From Flavobacterium araucananum (lineage in GTDB: Bacteria > Bacteroidota > Bacteroidia > Flavobacteriales > Flavobacteriaceae): DNA of 64,000 nucleotides. The stretch's first letter is position 1, and the number at the start of each line of letters is the position of its first letter. The notes below the pieces were generated by a model. The model was not told the origin of the DNA. It ran no database searches and saw only the letters and a program-made list of their open reading frames with translations. The position numbers were made by a program, and so were the translations under genes. This document shows positions 16,073 through 24,490 of this stretch, one piece after another. Where the stretch lies: NCBI RefSeq assembly GCF_002222055.1, contig NZ_MUGS01000044.1, positions 51,839 through 115,838 on the forward strand, read 5' to 3'.

Positions 16073-17827
16073 CTAATTCGCCACAGCAAATTGCGAGTCA
16101 TAGAGGTTTTTATAGAAACCATCGGTTTTATTAAGCAATTCGTGGTGCGTTCCCTGTTCTACAATCAGGCCTTTATCCATTACCACAATTTTATCCGCAT
16201 TTACAATAGTAGCCAATCGATGCGCAATGATAATCGAAGTTCTTCCTTTGGTAATCGTTTCGGTAGCGCGCTGGATCAATTCTTCAGAGTAGGTATCAAT
16301 TGATGATGTCGCCTCATCCAAAATCAAAATACTTGGATTACTTACATACGAACGTAAAAAAGCGATCAACTGGCGTTGTCCTGACGAAAGCATCACCCCA
16401 CGTTCCTTTACATCAAAATCATAATTATCCGGCAAACTCATAATAAAGTCGTGTACACCAATCTTTTTGGCAGCATCCAGAACTTTCTCCCGTGTTATTT
16501 GAGGATTGTGCAAAGTAATATTGTTGTAGATCGTATCTGCAAACAAAAAAACATCCTGCAAAACCACTGCAATTTGTTTTCTTAAGGAAGCCAAAGTATA
16601 GTTTTCGATATTATGACCATCAATAAAGATCGTACCGCTATTGATCTCATAAAAACGATTGAGCAAATTGATAATAGTCGATTTTCCGGCTCCTGTAGAA
16701 CCTACAATGGCAATAGTTTGTCCGGAAGCCACAGAGAGATCGATTCCTTTTATGACTTCTTCCTCCGGAATATAGCTAAAACGCACTTGATTAAATTCTA
16801 TTCTTCCGTCAAAAACCGGCGCTTCAAGGGTTCCCGTATCCTGAATATGATCCTGAGTGTCTATAATATCAAATACACGATTGGCAGCGATCATCCCCAA
16901 TTGCATCTCGTTAAATTTATCTGCAATCTGACGCAGCGGGTTAAACAACATCCCTATAAACATCGTATACGAAAATAAATCTCCAAAAGTTGTAAAATGA
17001 TCTCCGTTCAGAATTTTAAAACCGCCATAAACCACTACTAATCCCAGAGTAATAGAAGAGATAATATCGGCAATTGGAAAAAATATCGAGTTGTATAAAA
17101 TCGTTTTAATCCAGGCAACTCTGTGTTTATCATTGATTACCCTGAAATTTTCGGCTTCGATTTTCTCCCTGTTAAAGAGTTGTACAATCTTCATTCCCGT
17201 AACACGCTCTTGTACAAACGAGTTCATGTTGGCGATTTGTGTACGGACTTCTTCAAACGCAACTTGCATTTTGCGCTGAAAAACACGGGTAATAACAACC
17301 AAAATAGGCATGGCAACCACCACAATCCAGGTTAGTTTCCAGTTCATGTAAAACATAAAAAGCAAGACCACCAGCATTTTCATCAAATCGCTTATGATCA
17401 TAAACAAACCCTGACTAAAAATACGGGCAATCGATTCAATATCAGATACAGATCTGGTCACCAATTGTCCTACCGGAACCAGATCAAAATACTTCATTCT
17501 AAAACTCAGGATATGCTTAAAAAGTTTGGTTCGAATATCTTTTACAATATCCTGCCCGAGCCAGTTTGCCCAATACACAAAATAAAACTGAGAGAAAACT
17601 TCAAACAAAAGAACCACCCCCATTAAAACAATATACATCAATAACCCCTCTTTATCGTGTGTCTTGATATAGCCGTCGACCGTTTGTTTTAACAAATAGG
17701 GGCGAAGGGCTGCAAAAATCGATAAAGAAACGGCAAAGAGAATAACGCCGTAATAGCGCCATTTATAAGGTTTGGTATATTTTAAGATTCGTTTGAATAA
17801 TCCGGTATCAAATGCTTTTGCTTTCAT
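16073..17827 (-). CDS. ABC exporter, fused permease and ATPase (MsbA/MdlB type)
   Basis: 584 residues. Residues 20-310 form the six-helix type I exporter domain. The ATPase domain has Walker A GSTGAGKST (376-384), the signature LSSGQ (480-484) and Walker B ILILDEAT (500-507), followed by the H-loop in IIIAHRLAT. Such half-transporters dimerise and export lipids, peptides or drugs across the inner membrane; the substrate is not predictable. The truA gene lies upstream on the same strand, separated by a dispersed repeat element, so they may not be one operon. Confidence 0.93.
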   Translation of the reverse strand: MKAKAFDTGLFKRILKYTKPYKWRYYGVILFAVSLSIFAALRPYLLKQTVDGYIKTHDKEGLLMYIVLMGVVLLFEVFSQFYFVYWANWLGQDIVKDIRTKLFKHILSFRMKYFDLVPVGQLVTRSVSDIESIARIFSQGLFMIISDLMKMLVVLLFMFYMNWKLTWIVVVAMPILVVITRVFQRKMQVAFEEVRTQIANMNSFVQERVTGMKIVQLFNREKIEAENFRVINDKHRVAWIKTILYNSIFFPIADIISSITLGLVVVYGGFKILNGDHFTTFGDLFSYTMFIGMLFNPLRQIADKFNEMQLGMIAANRVFDIIDTQDHIQDTGTLEAPVFDGRIEFNQVRFSYIPEEEVIKGIDLSVASGQTIAIVGSTGAGKSTIINLLNRFYEINSGTIFIDGHNIENYTLASLRKQIAVVLQDVFLFADTIYNNITLHNPQITREKVLDAAKKIGVHDFIMSLPDNYDFDVKERGVMLSSGQRQLIAFLRSYVSNPSILILDEATSSIDTYSEELIQRATETITKGRTSIIIAHRLATIVNADKIVVMDKGLIVEQGTHHELLNKTDGFYKNLYDSQFAVAN

Positions 17828-17837
17828 TTTTATTTTT

Positions 17838-17978
17838 TGGAGCTATTCCTGCTTTTCATTTCAAGTTTTTCTCAAAAATATGTTTTTGTACTGTTTTTAT
17901 CGAAGCTTCCGTTGGTCGCTTCATAAAAACACAAAAACAATATTTTTATCAAAAAAGCTTTTCACTGCAATCAGGGCT
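17838..17978. repeat. Dispersed intergenic element, diverged copy 2
   Basis: Starts GGAGCTATTCCTGCTTTTCA and ends AAGCTTTTCACTGCAATCAG followed by GGCTA. The ends match those at 53806-53892 (GGAGCTAATCCCGCTATTCG ... TCGGGGCTA) and 5067-5175. An inner inverted repeat, TTTTTGTACTGTTTTTATCG against CATAAAAACACAAAAAC, is visible. Confidence 0.45.
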
Positions 17979-18717
17979 ATTTTATGATGTAATCGTAATA
18001 AATTTCGGTTAAATACAATCCGTGTGCCGGAACCGAAAATCCGGCTTTTTCTCTGCTTTTACTCGCGATAATATCTTCAAGATCTGTTAGAGAAATTTTA
18101 TGCAGACCAATGTTGATCAAAGTACCTACTATTGCGCGAACCATGTTTCGTAAAAACCGATTGGCCGATATGGTAAAAACCAGTTTGTTGTTTTCGATTT
18201 TCCAATATGCCTCAAAAATCGTGCAATCAAATGTGTTTACATCTGTATTTACCTTCGAGAAACATTGAAAATCGGTATGATTGAGTAAAATTTGTGCGGC
18301 TTCGTTCATCAAAGCTACATCTAATTTTTGATTAAAATACCAACTCAATTCCTCCAAAAACGGATTTTTAACAGTATTGATATGGTATTCATACGTTCTT
18401 TTTGTAGCGTCAAAACGGCAATGTGCATCGTCATGAACCACAATGATATCAAAAATGGCTATGTCTTTAGGCAAATAAGAGTTGAGTTTGTGCACCAAAA
18501 CCGGAATGTCGATCGCGGTATCAAAATCAAAATGTGCATACATTTCCTGTGCATGAACACCCGTATCAGTTCGTCCCGCACCCATTGCATTTATAGGAGC
18601 ATTTAATAAAACCGAAAGTGCTTTGTTTAAAGTTTCCTGAACAGATGATGCGTTGGGCTGAAATTGCCAACCATGATAATGCGTTCCGTTATAGGCGAAT
18701 TGAATAAAATATCTCAA
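17977..18717 (-). CDS. truA: tRNA pseudouridine(38-40) synthase
   Basis: 246 residues, the usual bacterial length. The catalytic aspartate is D51 in GAGRTDTGVHA. RFDATKRTYEYHI and FLRNMVRAIVGTLINIG are the other conserved blocks of TruA. The enzyme converts uridines 38-40 in the anticodon stem to pseudouridine. It is on the minus strand upstream of the ABC exporter gene; its own upstream region is made of repeats. Confidence 0.96.
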   Translation of the reverse strand: MRYFIQFAYNGTHYHGWQFQPNASSVQETLNKALSVLLNAPINAMGAGRTDTGVHAQEMYAHFDFDTAIDIPVLVHKLNSYLPKDIAIFDIIVVHDDAHCRFDATKRTYEYHINTVKNPFLEELSWYFNQKLDVALMNEAAQILLNHTDFQCFSKVNTDVNTFDCTIFEAYWKIENNKLVFTISANRFLRNMVRAIVGTLINIGLHKISLTDLEDIIASKSREKAGFSVPAHGLYLTEIYYDYIIK

Positions 18718-18885
18718 GGTGAAGGTTCATAGGTTCTGAGGTGCAAAGGTACAAAGTTTTTCTTTATAGGTTCAAAGTTACAGAGGTACAGAGGTTCAAA
18801 GGTACAAAGGTTTCTTTGTAGGCTCAAAGCAACAAAGTTTTTCTTTATAGGTTAAACGTTGTATAGGTACAGAGGTTCATAGGTT
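18716..18885. repeat. ACCTTTG-unit array, left block
   Basis: About 170 bp of degenerate 9-10-nt units such as GGTTCAAAGGTACAAAGGT and GGTACAGAGGTTCATAGGT. Each unit reads ACCTTTG on the minus strand. An array in the opposite orientation follows at 19018-19105. Confidence 0.75.
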
Positions 18886-18975
18886 TTTTATAATGGTATT
18901 GTAGAGTCGCACAGCAGTGCGTCTCACGTTTCATAGATTTAAATAAACAAAACGATAAAGAATATAACATTGACA

Positions 18976-19006
18976 GACCTAACAGGTTTTAAAAACCTGT
19001 TAGGTC
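18976..19006. repeat. CCTAACAGG palindrome, perfect copy
   Basis: GACCTAACAGGTTTT, a single A, and AAAACCTGTTAGGTC: a perfect 15-bp inverted repeat. It is the best copy of this family in the window and lies midway between two opposed ACCTTTG arrays. Confidence 0.88.
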
Positions 19007-19017
19007 TCTATTGATCA

Positions 19018-19105
19018 TAAAAAACCTTTGTAGCTTTGAACCTCTGCACCTTTGTATCTCAATAAAAAAACCTTTGTACCTTTGTACCTCAGAACCTCTG
19101 TAACT
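19018..19105. repeat. ACCTTTG-unit array, right block (opposite orientation)
   Basis: Units such as AAACCTTTGTAGCTTTGAAC and ACCTTTGTACCTTTGTACC. The orientation is opposite to the block at 18716-18885, so the two make a large inverted pair around the palindrome at 18976. Confidence 0.75.
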
Positions 19106-19278
19106 TCTTCAAAAAACTGTTAATACTAAAAATACCAATCATAGTTTAGCCAGCAAAAAATCGTGTCAGAAATTGACAATTCCAACGATTTAATCAAAGG
19201 GGTTTTTTAACAGTATTTAATTAAAATTAACAAAAGTTAATTTTAAGATTTTTTCATTTTAATAGGAAATATTTCTGT

Positions 19279-19286
19279 TATGTTTG
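19279..19286 (+). promoter_or_regulatory. -7 promoter element of the SPFH gene
   Basis: TATGTTTG matches TAnnTTTG exactly and lies 22 nt before the ATG at 19309. No exact -33 TTTG at the expected spacing. Confidence 0.55.
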
Positions 19287-19308
19287 TAGTCTAATATAAC
19301 CAAAAATT

Positions 19309-21225
19309 ATGAATGAAATTACTTCTTATTGGTGGATAATTTTAATCTTATTCTCCATAATCTTTTACAAATTTATTTTACGTGTTTTCTTCGGAATGGT
19401 AATGGTTCCTGAGGATAAAATTGGTTTAGTGACCAAAAAATTCGTTTTGTTCGGTGCAGATAAATCACTTCCTGATGGTCGTATTATTGCGACAAAAGGA
19501 GAAGCAGGTTATCAGGCAAAAACGCTTGCTCCGGGTTTATACTGGGCAATGTGGATCTGGCAGTATTCTATAGACATGTCAGGATTTACCGTTATTCCGG
19601 AAGGCAAGATTGGATTGGTTTTAAGTAAGGACGGGCAGGAAATCCCAACCGGACGAATCTTAGCCCGAAAAGTAGATAGTGATAACTTTCAGGATGCTAC
19701 TTTTTTCTTGGACAATGGCGGACAAAAAGGACGTCAGACGGCTTTTATTACCACAGGATCGTATCGTATTAATACGTTTTTGTTCGAAATTGTTATGGCA
19801 GACCAAATCAAGATTTACGAGAACATGATTGGTATTGTAACCGCTCTGGACGGAGAACCAATTCCGCAAGGACAAATTGCCGGTAAATTTGTCGAAGGGC
19901 ATAACAACTTTCAGGATTTTGACAAGTTTCTGGATACCGGCGGAAACCGTGGATTACAGCCTCAGGTAATGTTGGCAGGATCGTACTACATTAATACCTG
20001 GGGAGTACAGATAGAACAAAACCCAATGACCGATGTGCCTATTGGATATGTAGGTGTTGTGATTTCGTATATTGGTGAGGACGGACAAGATGTGACCGGA
20101 GATACTTTTAAACACGGAAATATAGTTTCGAAAGGACAACGTGGTGTTTGGATGGAACCTCTTGGACCCGGAAAATATGCTTTGAATAAATATACAACAA
20201 AGCTGGAAGCTGTGCCTACAACAAACCTGGTTCTAAACTGGGCAAATGCCAGAAGCGAATCGCATGATTTAGATAAAAATCTTTCTACGATTACCGTGCG
20301 TTCAAAAGATGGTTTCCCGTTTAATCTTGACGTGGCACAAATTATTCATGTTCCGGCAGCCGAAGCGCCAAAAGTAATTGCTCGTTTTGGAAGCATGAAC
20401 AACTTGGTTTCTCAGGTTTTAGAACCTACAATTGGTAACTATTTTAGGAATTCAGCGCAGGATAGCGATGTTATATCTTTCTTGTCTACAAGAAAAGAAC
20501 GTCAGGAATCAGCTAAAAATCATATCAAACTAGTACTTGACGAATACAATGTAAATGCAGTTGATACTTTGATTGGAGATATTGTTCCGCCAGATTCGTT
20601 GATGAAAACCTTAACAGATAGAAAGTTAGCCGAAGAAGAGCAAAAAACCTATCAAACCCAAAGAATGGCGCAGGAACAACGTCAGGGGATGGAAAAAGAA
20701 ACGGCGATTGCAGACATGCAAAAAGAAATTGTTCGTGCTTCGCAAAGTGTCGAAATTGCACAGCGTACAGCAGATGCAACAGTTAAAAAAGCCGAAGGGG
20801 ATGCAACCAGTTTAAAACTGAATGTAAACGCTGAAGCCGAAGCAACAAAAATGCGTGCCAATGCTGAGGCCGAAGCTACAAAAGCAAGAGCAGGAGCACA
20901 GGCCGAAGCTACGAAGCTAAACGCCAGTGCCGAAGCAGAAAGAATCTCTAAAACAGGTTTGGCAGAAGCAGAGAAAATTATGGCAATTGGTAAATCGACT
21001 GCAGAATCCTACCAACTTCAGGTGAGTGCGATGGGCGGTGATAATTTTACCCGATATAAAGTAACCGAAGAAATTGGAAAAGGTAATATCAAGGTAATTC
21101 CTGATGTCTTAATTTCCGGAAACGGTGGTTCTGATGGTTCAATCAGTGGTCTCTTAGGGTTAAAGCTAATGGAAATGATGGATACCAAAGATTCTAAAGA
21201 TGGTAAAAGTCCTAAAAAACAGTAA
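19309..21225 (+). CDS. SPFH/flotillin-like membrane protein with N-terminal repeat modules
   Basis: 638 residues. One membrane helix (residues 8-30) is followed by repeated modules. The motif IGLV..DGxxIPxGxI..NFQDxxxFLDxGGxxGxQ...GSYxINT occurs twice in tandem (about 101-165 and 174-238), with weaker relatives before and after. An SPFH/Band 7 domain follows (about 330-440, LSTITVRSKDGFPFNLDV). A long Ala/Glu-rich coiled coil (EAEATKMRANAEAEATKARA) comes next, then a Gly/Ser-rich tail. Flotillins scaffold membrane microdomains. The gene is alone, with a terminator at 21357. Confidence 0.88.
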   Translation: MNEITSYWWIILILFSIIFYKFILRVFFGMVMVPEDKIGLVTKKFVLFGADKSLPDGRIIATKGEAGYQAKTLAPGLYWAMWIWQYSIDMSGFTVIPEGKIGLVLSKDGQEIPTGRILARKVDSDNFQDATFFLDNGGQKGRQTAFITTGSYRINTFLFEIVMADQIKIYENMIGIVTALDGEPIPQGQIAGKFVEGHNNFQDFDKFLDTGGNRGLQPQVMLAGSYYINTWGVQIEQNPMTDVPIGYVGVVISYIGEDGQDVTGDTFKHGNIVSKGQRGVWMEPLGPGKYALNKYTTKLEAVPTTNLVLNWANARSESHDLDKNLSTITVRSKDGFPFNLDVAQIIHVPAAEAPKVIARFGSMNNLVSQVLEPTIGNYFRNSAQDSDVISFLSTRKERQESAKNHIKLVLDEYNVNAVDTLIGDIVPPDSLMKTLTDRKLAEEEQKTYQTQRMAQEQRQGMEKETAIADMQKEIVRASQSVEIAQRTADATVKKAEGDATSLKLNVNAEAEATKMRANAEAEATKARAGAQAEATKLNASAEAERISKTGLAEAEKIMAIGKSTAESYQLQVSAMGGDNFTRYKVTEEIGKGNIKVIPDVLISGNGGSDGSISGLLGLKLMEMMDTKDSKDGKSPKKQ

Positions 21226-21317
21226 CTGTAATAATATTTAGATTTTCTAACAGGTTTTTAAATTCTGTTAGGGCTGAATTCTAGATGTGGGATTAATAAC
21301 AATAATAAATAATAATA

Positions 21318-21344
21318 CCTAACAGGTTTTGAAAACCAGTTAGG
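21318..21344. repeat. CCTAACAGG palindrome copy
   Basis: CCTAACAGGTTTTGAAAACCAGTTAGG, one mismatch in the stem. A more diverged relative, CTAACAGGTTTTTAAATTCTG followed by TTAGGG, lies at 21247-21273. Confidence 0.8.
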
Positions 21345-21356
21345 ATAGGATAAAAA

Positions 21357-21388
21357 ATCCGATTTGTGAAAATAGATCGGATTTTTTT
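21357..21388 (+). terminator. Terminator of the SPFH gene
   Basis: ATCCGATTTGTG ... ATCGGAT with seven T residues following. Same stem as the terminators at 11511, 12561 and 13471. It lies about 130 nt after the stop codon. Confidence 0.88.
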
Positions 21389-21454
21389 ATGTTTAAAAAT
21401 AAACAAACCCACAGTAAAGACGTATTGTTGTGCGCCACTGAAAAAAAACTCAGA

Positions 21455-21590
21455 ACCTTAGCACCTCAGAACCTTAACGCCTTTTAAGAAAAACCTATGA
21501 ACCTTTGCTACTTTGGACCTTTGCACCTGTTTTTAGAAAAAAACCTTTGTACCTTTGCGCCTCTAAAACTTTGAACCTTCTCAAAAAAAT
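21455..21590. repeat. ACCTTTG-unit array upstream of the phosphoesterase gene
   Basis: About 135 bp of units such as GAACCTTAGCACCTCAGAACC, AACCTATGAACCTTTGCTAC and AACCTTTGTACCTTTGCGCC, directly before the start codon at 21592. TACCTTTG within it fits the -7 consensus, so the array may contain the promoter. Confidence 0.75.
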
Positions 21591-21591
21591 A

Positions 21592-22086
21592 ATGAAAAAA
21601 ATCCTCCTCCTTTCTGATACCCACAGTCATATTGATGATACTATTTTAAAATATGTTAATCAGGCAGATGAAGTTTGGCATGCCGGTGATATTGGAGATC
21701 TAAATGTGACCGATACTATAAAAAAGCTAAAACCATTGCGTTGTGTTTATGGAAATATCGATGACGCACAAGCAAGATTAGAATTTCCTTTGCACAATAG
21801 ATTTTTATGCGAAAATGTTTCTGTCTGGATCACGCATATTGGTGGTTATCCCGGAAAATACAATCCGGCAATTAGAGAAGAAATGGCTGCCAATCCGCCT
21901 AAATTATTTATTTGCGGACATTCGCATATTTTGAAAGTAATATTTGATAAAAAGAATAATTTATTGCACATGAATCCGGGTGCGGCAGGAAAGAGCGGGT
22001 TTCATCAGGTACGAACCATGTTGCGATTTGTAATAGATGATGATAAGATAAAAGATCTGGAAATTATTGAAATTGGCAAAAAATAA
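21592..22086 (+). CDS. Metallophosphoesterase, YfcE/MJ0936 type
   Basis: 164 residues. I place the start at the ATG at 21592 because MKKILLLSDTHSHID is the family N-terminus; the frame upstream only translates a repeat array. The metal-binding motifs are all present: SDTHSH, VWHAGDIGD, YGNIDDAQ, HIGG and ICGHSHI. These enzymes hydrolyse phosphodiesters or phosphomonoesters with a di-metal centre. No signal peptide. Its stop is 7 nt from the convergent histidine kinase stop. Confidence 0.93.
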   Translation: MKKILLLSDTHSHIDDTILKYVNQADEVWHAGDIGDLNVTDTIKKLKPLRCVYGNIDDAQARLEFPLHNRFLCENVSVWITHIGGYPGKYNPAIREEMAANPPKLFICGHSHILKVIFDKKNNLLHMNPGAAGKSGFHQVRTMLRFVIDDDKIKDLEIIEIGKK

Positions 22087-22093
22087 GCTTTAA

Positions 22094-23020
22094 TTAGTGT
22101 GGTAGCGGAATCTTAATTTTTATGGTAGTTCCTCCGCTGGCATTTGAAACAATAGATAAGTTTCCTTTGTATTTTTTAATTCGGGCCCTAATTCGGTTCA
22201 GACCAAAACCTTCTGCTTCATTTAATTTGTCCGTTTTAAAACCTTTTCCATTATCCTGAATCAGAATCGTAAATTGACTGTTGTGTTCAGATAATGAAAT
22301 TTGGGCTTTTTGGGCATCACTATGTTTTATAATGTTGTTAAACAACTCAGATACAATAAAGTAAACTTTCATCTCAAATTTTTCGACATATCTTTTATCG
22401 GTTGCAATCGAACTCGAAAATTTAAAATCAATACTCGAATTAGAGTTTCTTTCGCATAAATCCTCTAAAGCATAAATCAAACCAAAACGGACGAGAAGAG
22501 TAGGAACGAGGTCATGCGACATGTCCCGCAAAAGGTCATGCGCTTGTGCCAGTATAATTTTTGCTTTCTTGATTTCTTCAGAGTTTACATTGTTTTGTGC
22601 TGTATAAGTATTTAAATGTAAACCTACCGAAGATAAAAGAGAATTGATATTGTCATGTAAAAAAGAGGCTATTTTTTTGCGTTCGACTTCCTGGCTGTCA
22701 ATACTGGCATTAATAACGTTGAGTAATATTTTTTGCTTGATATCTTTTCGTTTAATCTTTTGTTTTAATTTATTATTCTGATAAAAGAAATAAAATAAAA
22801 AAAACAGTATGATAACCATTACAATCAACAAACTGATTACTTTTTTGTTTTGCAACTGAGGAGGGTTTGAAGTGTGAGAAACGTTGATCGCAGTTGGTTT
22901 TGTTGCTAATAAAACACTTGATTCTTTTAAGGCTTCAGGTAGGTTTTGCTGACCAAACAAATGATTTTCACTTATAGCAGTGAAAAAAAGAAGGATTATA
23001 AAAACTCTGATAAAAGCCAT
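22094..23020 (-). CDS. Sensor histidine kinase, NarX/DesK-like (HisKA_3)
   Basis: 308 residues. A signal peptide and about 35 extracytoplasmic residues precede one membrane helix (61-80). The HisKA_3 motif is VERKKIASFLHDN with phospho-acceptor H122. The ATPase domain has the N box FNNIIKHSDA and the G1 box DNGKGF, then GFGLNRIRARIKKYKG. The tiny periplasmic part suggests it senses something in the membrane or uses a partner. It lies downstream of its response regulator with a 45-nt gap. Confidence 0.92.
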   Translation of the reverse strand: MAFIRVFIILLFFTAISENHLFGQQNLPEALKESSVLLATKPTAINVSHTSNPPQLQNKKVISLLIVMVIILFFLFYFFYQNNKLKQKIKRKDIKQKILLNVINASIDSQEVERKKIASFLHDNINSLLSSVGLHLNTYTAQNNVNSEEIKKAKIILAQAHDLLRDMSHDLVPTLLVRFGLIYALEDLCERNSNSSIDFKFSSSIATDKRYVEKFEMKVYFIVSELFNNIIKHSDAQKAQISLSEHNSQFTILIQDNGKGFKTDKLNEAEGFGLNRIRARIKKYKGNLSIVSNASGGTTIKIKIPLPH

Positions 23021-23065
23021 AAATTAATTAATTTTAGTAAACACATTCCAATTCTTTAAATAAGA

Positions 23066-23731
23066 CTAAGGTTTTATCAGATTATTTTTCATGGCATATT
23101 TTACAAGACCAATGGTGTTTTTGATTTGTAATTTTTTCATGATATTTTTTCGATGTGTTTCAACGGTATGAGCGCTAATAAAAAGTTCTTCGCTTATTTC
23201 TTTGGTACTATATTCAAGCGAAATCAGGATAATAATTTCAATTTCACGAGAACTTAAAATAGGATTTTCAAGATCGTAAAGAGATTGGTTTAATTTGGGA
23301 TTCTTATGTATAAAACTATTAAAGATTTTCTCTCTCACGGCATCACAAAAATATTCCTGCCCCTGATATACAGCTTCTATGGCTTCGATGATATTTTCGC
23401 CTGCACATTTTTTAGTAAGATAGCCTTTGGCACCTAATTTCATTACTTCTTTGATAAGTTTCAGGTCATCGTAACTCGATAAAATAATTATTTTACAGGG
23501 ATGCTCTTTTTCATGAAATTCTTTCAATACTTCGATACCATCTTTTTTGGGCATACTGATATCCAATATCAAAATATCAGCATGGTTAGTACTGACATCA
23601 TCATAAACAGTAGTTCCGTCTAATGAATTGCCTGCGACTTCAAAATTGCTTACGGTTTGCAATAAATTGGTAAGACCATCAATAAGTACCTGATGATCAT
23701 CTGCAAGGTGGATCCTTATTTTGTTTGCCAT
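23066..23731 (-). CDS. NarL/FixJ-family response regulator
   Basis: 221 residues. The receiver domain has the acidic pair DD (11-12), phospho-acceptor D57 in ILDISMPKKDG, and K107-type lysine in GYLTKK. The C-terminal LuxR-type HTH reads LSSREIEIIILISLEYSTKE then ISEELFISAHTVETHRKNIM. It is paired with the HisKA_3 kinase encoded immediately downstream. No target operon is obvious in the window. Confidence 0.95.
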   Translation of the reverse strand: MANKIRIHLADDHQVLIDGLTNLLQTVSNFEVAGNSLDGTTVYDDVSTNHADILILDISMPKKDGIEVLKEFHEKEHPCKIIILSSYDDLKLIKEVMKLGAKGYLTKKCAGENIIEAIEAVYQGQEYFCDAVREKIFNSFIHKNPKLNQSLYDLENPILSSREIEIIILISLEYSTKEISEELFISAHTVETHRKNIMKKLQIKNTIGLVKYAMKNNLIKP

Positions 23732-23753
23732 AACTATATTGGAACTAAAAAAA

Positions 23754-23761
23754 CAAATTTA
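23754..23761 (-). promoter_or_regulatory. -7 promoter element of the two-component operon
   Basis: TAAATTTG on the minus strand matches TAnnTTTG, 22 nt before the response regulator start. A TTTG lies 16 nt further upstream, a slightly short spacing. Confidence 0.55.
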
Positions 23762-23835
23762 TGAAAAAATTATCTTACAAAGTTGTTTTTGGGATGGTTT
23801 TAGTCATTTTAAAATAATGGTAAAAAAAGACACAA

Positions 23836-23862
23836 AAAAACCCGAATTATAAAATTCGGGTT
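23836..23862 (-). terminator. Terminator of the DUF4293 gene
   Basis: CCCGAATTATAAAATTCGGG (23841-23860), an 8-bp stem with a 4-nt loop. On the minus strand seven T residues follow. It lies 34 nt after the stop at 23894. Confidence 0.92.
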
Positions 23863-23893
23863 CTCTTCGCACAAAAAAATTAAGTTTATAGGT

Positions 23894-24307
23894 TTATCTC
23901 AAACGGTCTGCAGATTTTACAAGATCTTCATCCTTCTTGATGGCCTTATTAGCTAAAACTAATAATACGATAGCAACAATTGGTAGAAACATCCCAATAC
24001 CTTTCTCCGAAACAGCAACTGTTTCTCCAGATAAATTTAGAGAGCGATATACAAACAATCCTAATAAAATTAAATTTAATATTATGTTCAGTCTGCCCAT
24101 TACAAACTGATTTTGTCTTTTTTTATATGAAATGATACTAATAATAGTGAGCATAGTACTTAATCCCAACAAAATCGTGTAAAACTGATCTTGCATAAAG
24201 AAAAAGGGTTTGCCATTGTTTAATGTCCAAAGCGGAATAAAAAACAGTATTACCCCTGTTATTAAAAAGGTAAGAATTAAATATACAGTTTGAATTCGTT
24301 GTATCAT
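23894..24307 (-). CDS. DUF4293 family membrane protein
   Basis: 137 residues with four membrane helices at about 7-26, 41-60, 70-88 and 103-121. The opening MIQRIQTVYLILTFLITG is the family signature. A charged C-terminal tail (KAIKKDEDLVKSADRLR) is cytoplasmic. The function is not known. In Bacteroidota the gene commonly lies next to rho in divergent orientation, as here, with a 183-bp shared upstream region. Confidence 0.85.
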   Translation of the reverse strand: MIQRIQTVYLILTFLITGVILFFIPLWTLNNGKPFFFMQDQFYTILLGLSTMLTIISIISYKKRQNQFVMGRLNIILNLILLGLFVYRSLNLSGETVAVSEKGIGMFLPIVAIVLLVLANKAIKKDEDLVKSADRLR

Positions 24308-24490
24308 GGTCTAAAATTGTTTTACAAAAATATATTTTCTTTTTTTAAAATACTATTGTATGATTAAATTTTATTCGTATTATTGCATCATAATACCGTA
24401 AGCACTTCATACTGCGGTCAATTGAAAACAATTATCTACCTATTCTTTTTACAGTATTTCCTTTAAAATAATTAAATTCATAGAATATTC

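Larger units (their letters stand above)
18718..19308. other. Repeat-filled divergent region between truA and the SPFH gene
   Basis: 591 bp. It contains an array of CAAAGGT-type units (18716-18885), a perfect CCTAACAGG palindrome (18976-19006), an array of the same units in the opposite orientation (19018-19105), and then the promoter region of the SPFH gene, with a -7 element at 19279. No gene is seen. Confidence 0.75.
21226..21591. other. Intergenic region with two palindromes, a terminator and an ACCTTTG array
   Basis: 366 bp. CCTAACAGG-family hairpins at 21247-21273 (diverged) and 21318-21344, the SPFH terminator at 21357-21388, and an ACCTTTG array at 21455-21590 running up to the phosphoesterase start codon. 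A start at 21505 proposed for the next gene would translate this array and is not credible. Confidence 0.8.

Noticed and set aside
21505..21591. N-terminal extension of the phosphoesterase
   Set aside because: The extra 29 codons translate an ACCTTTG repeat array; the family N-terminus begins at 21592.
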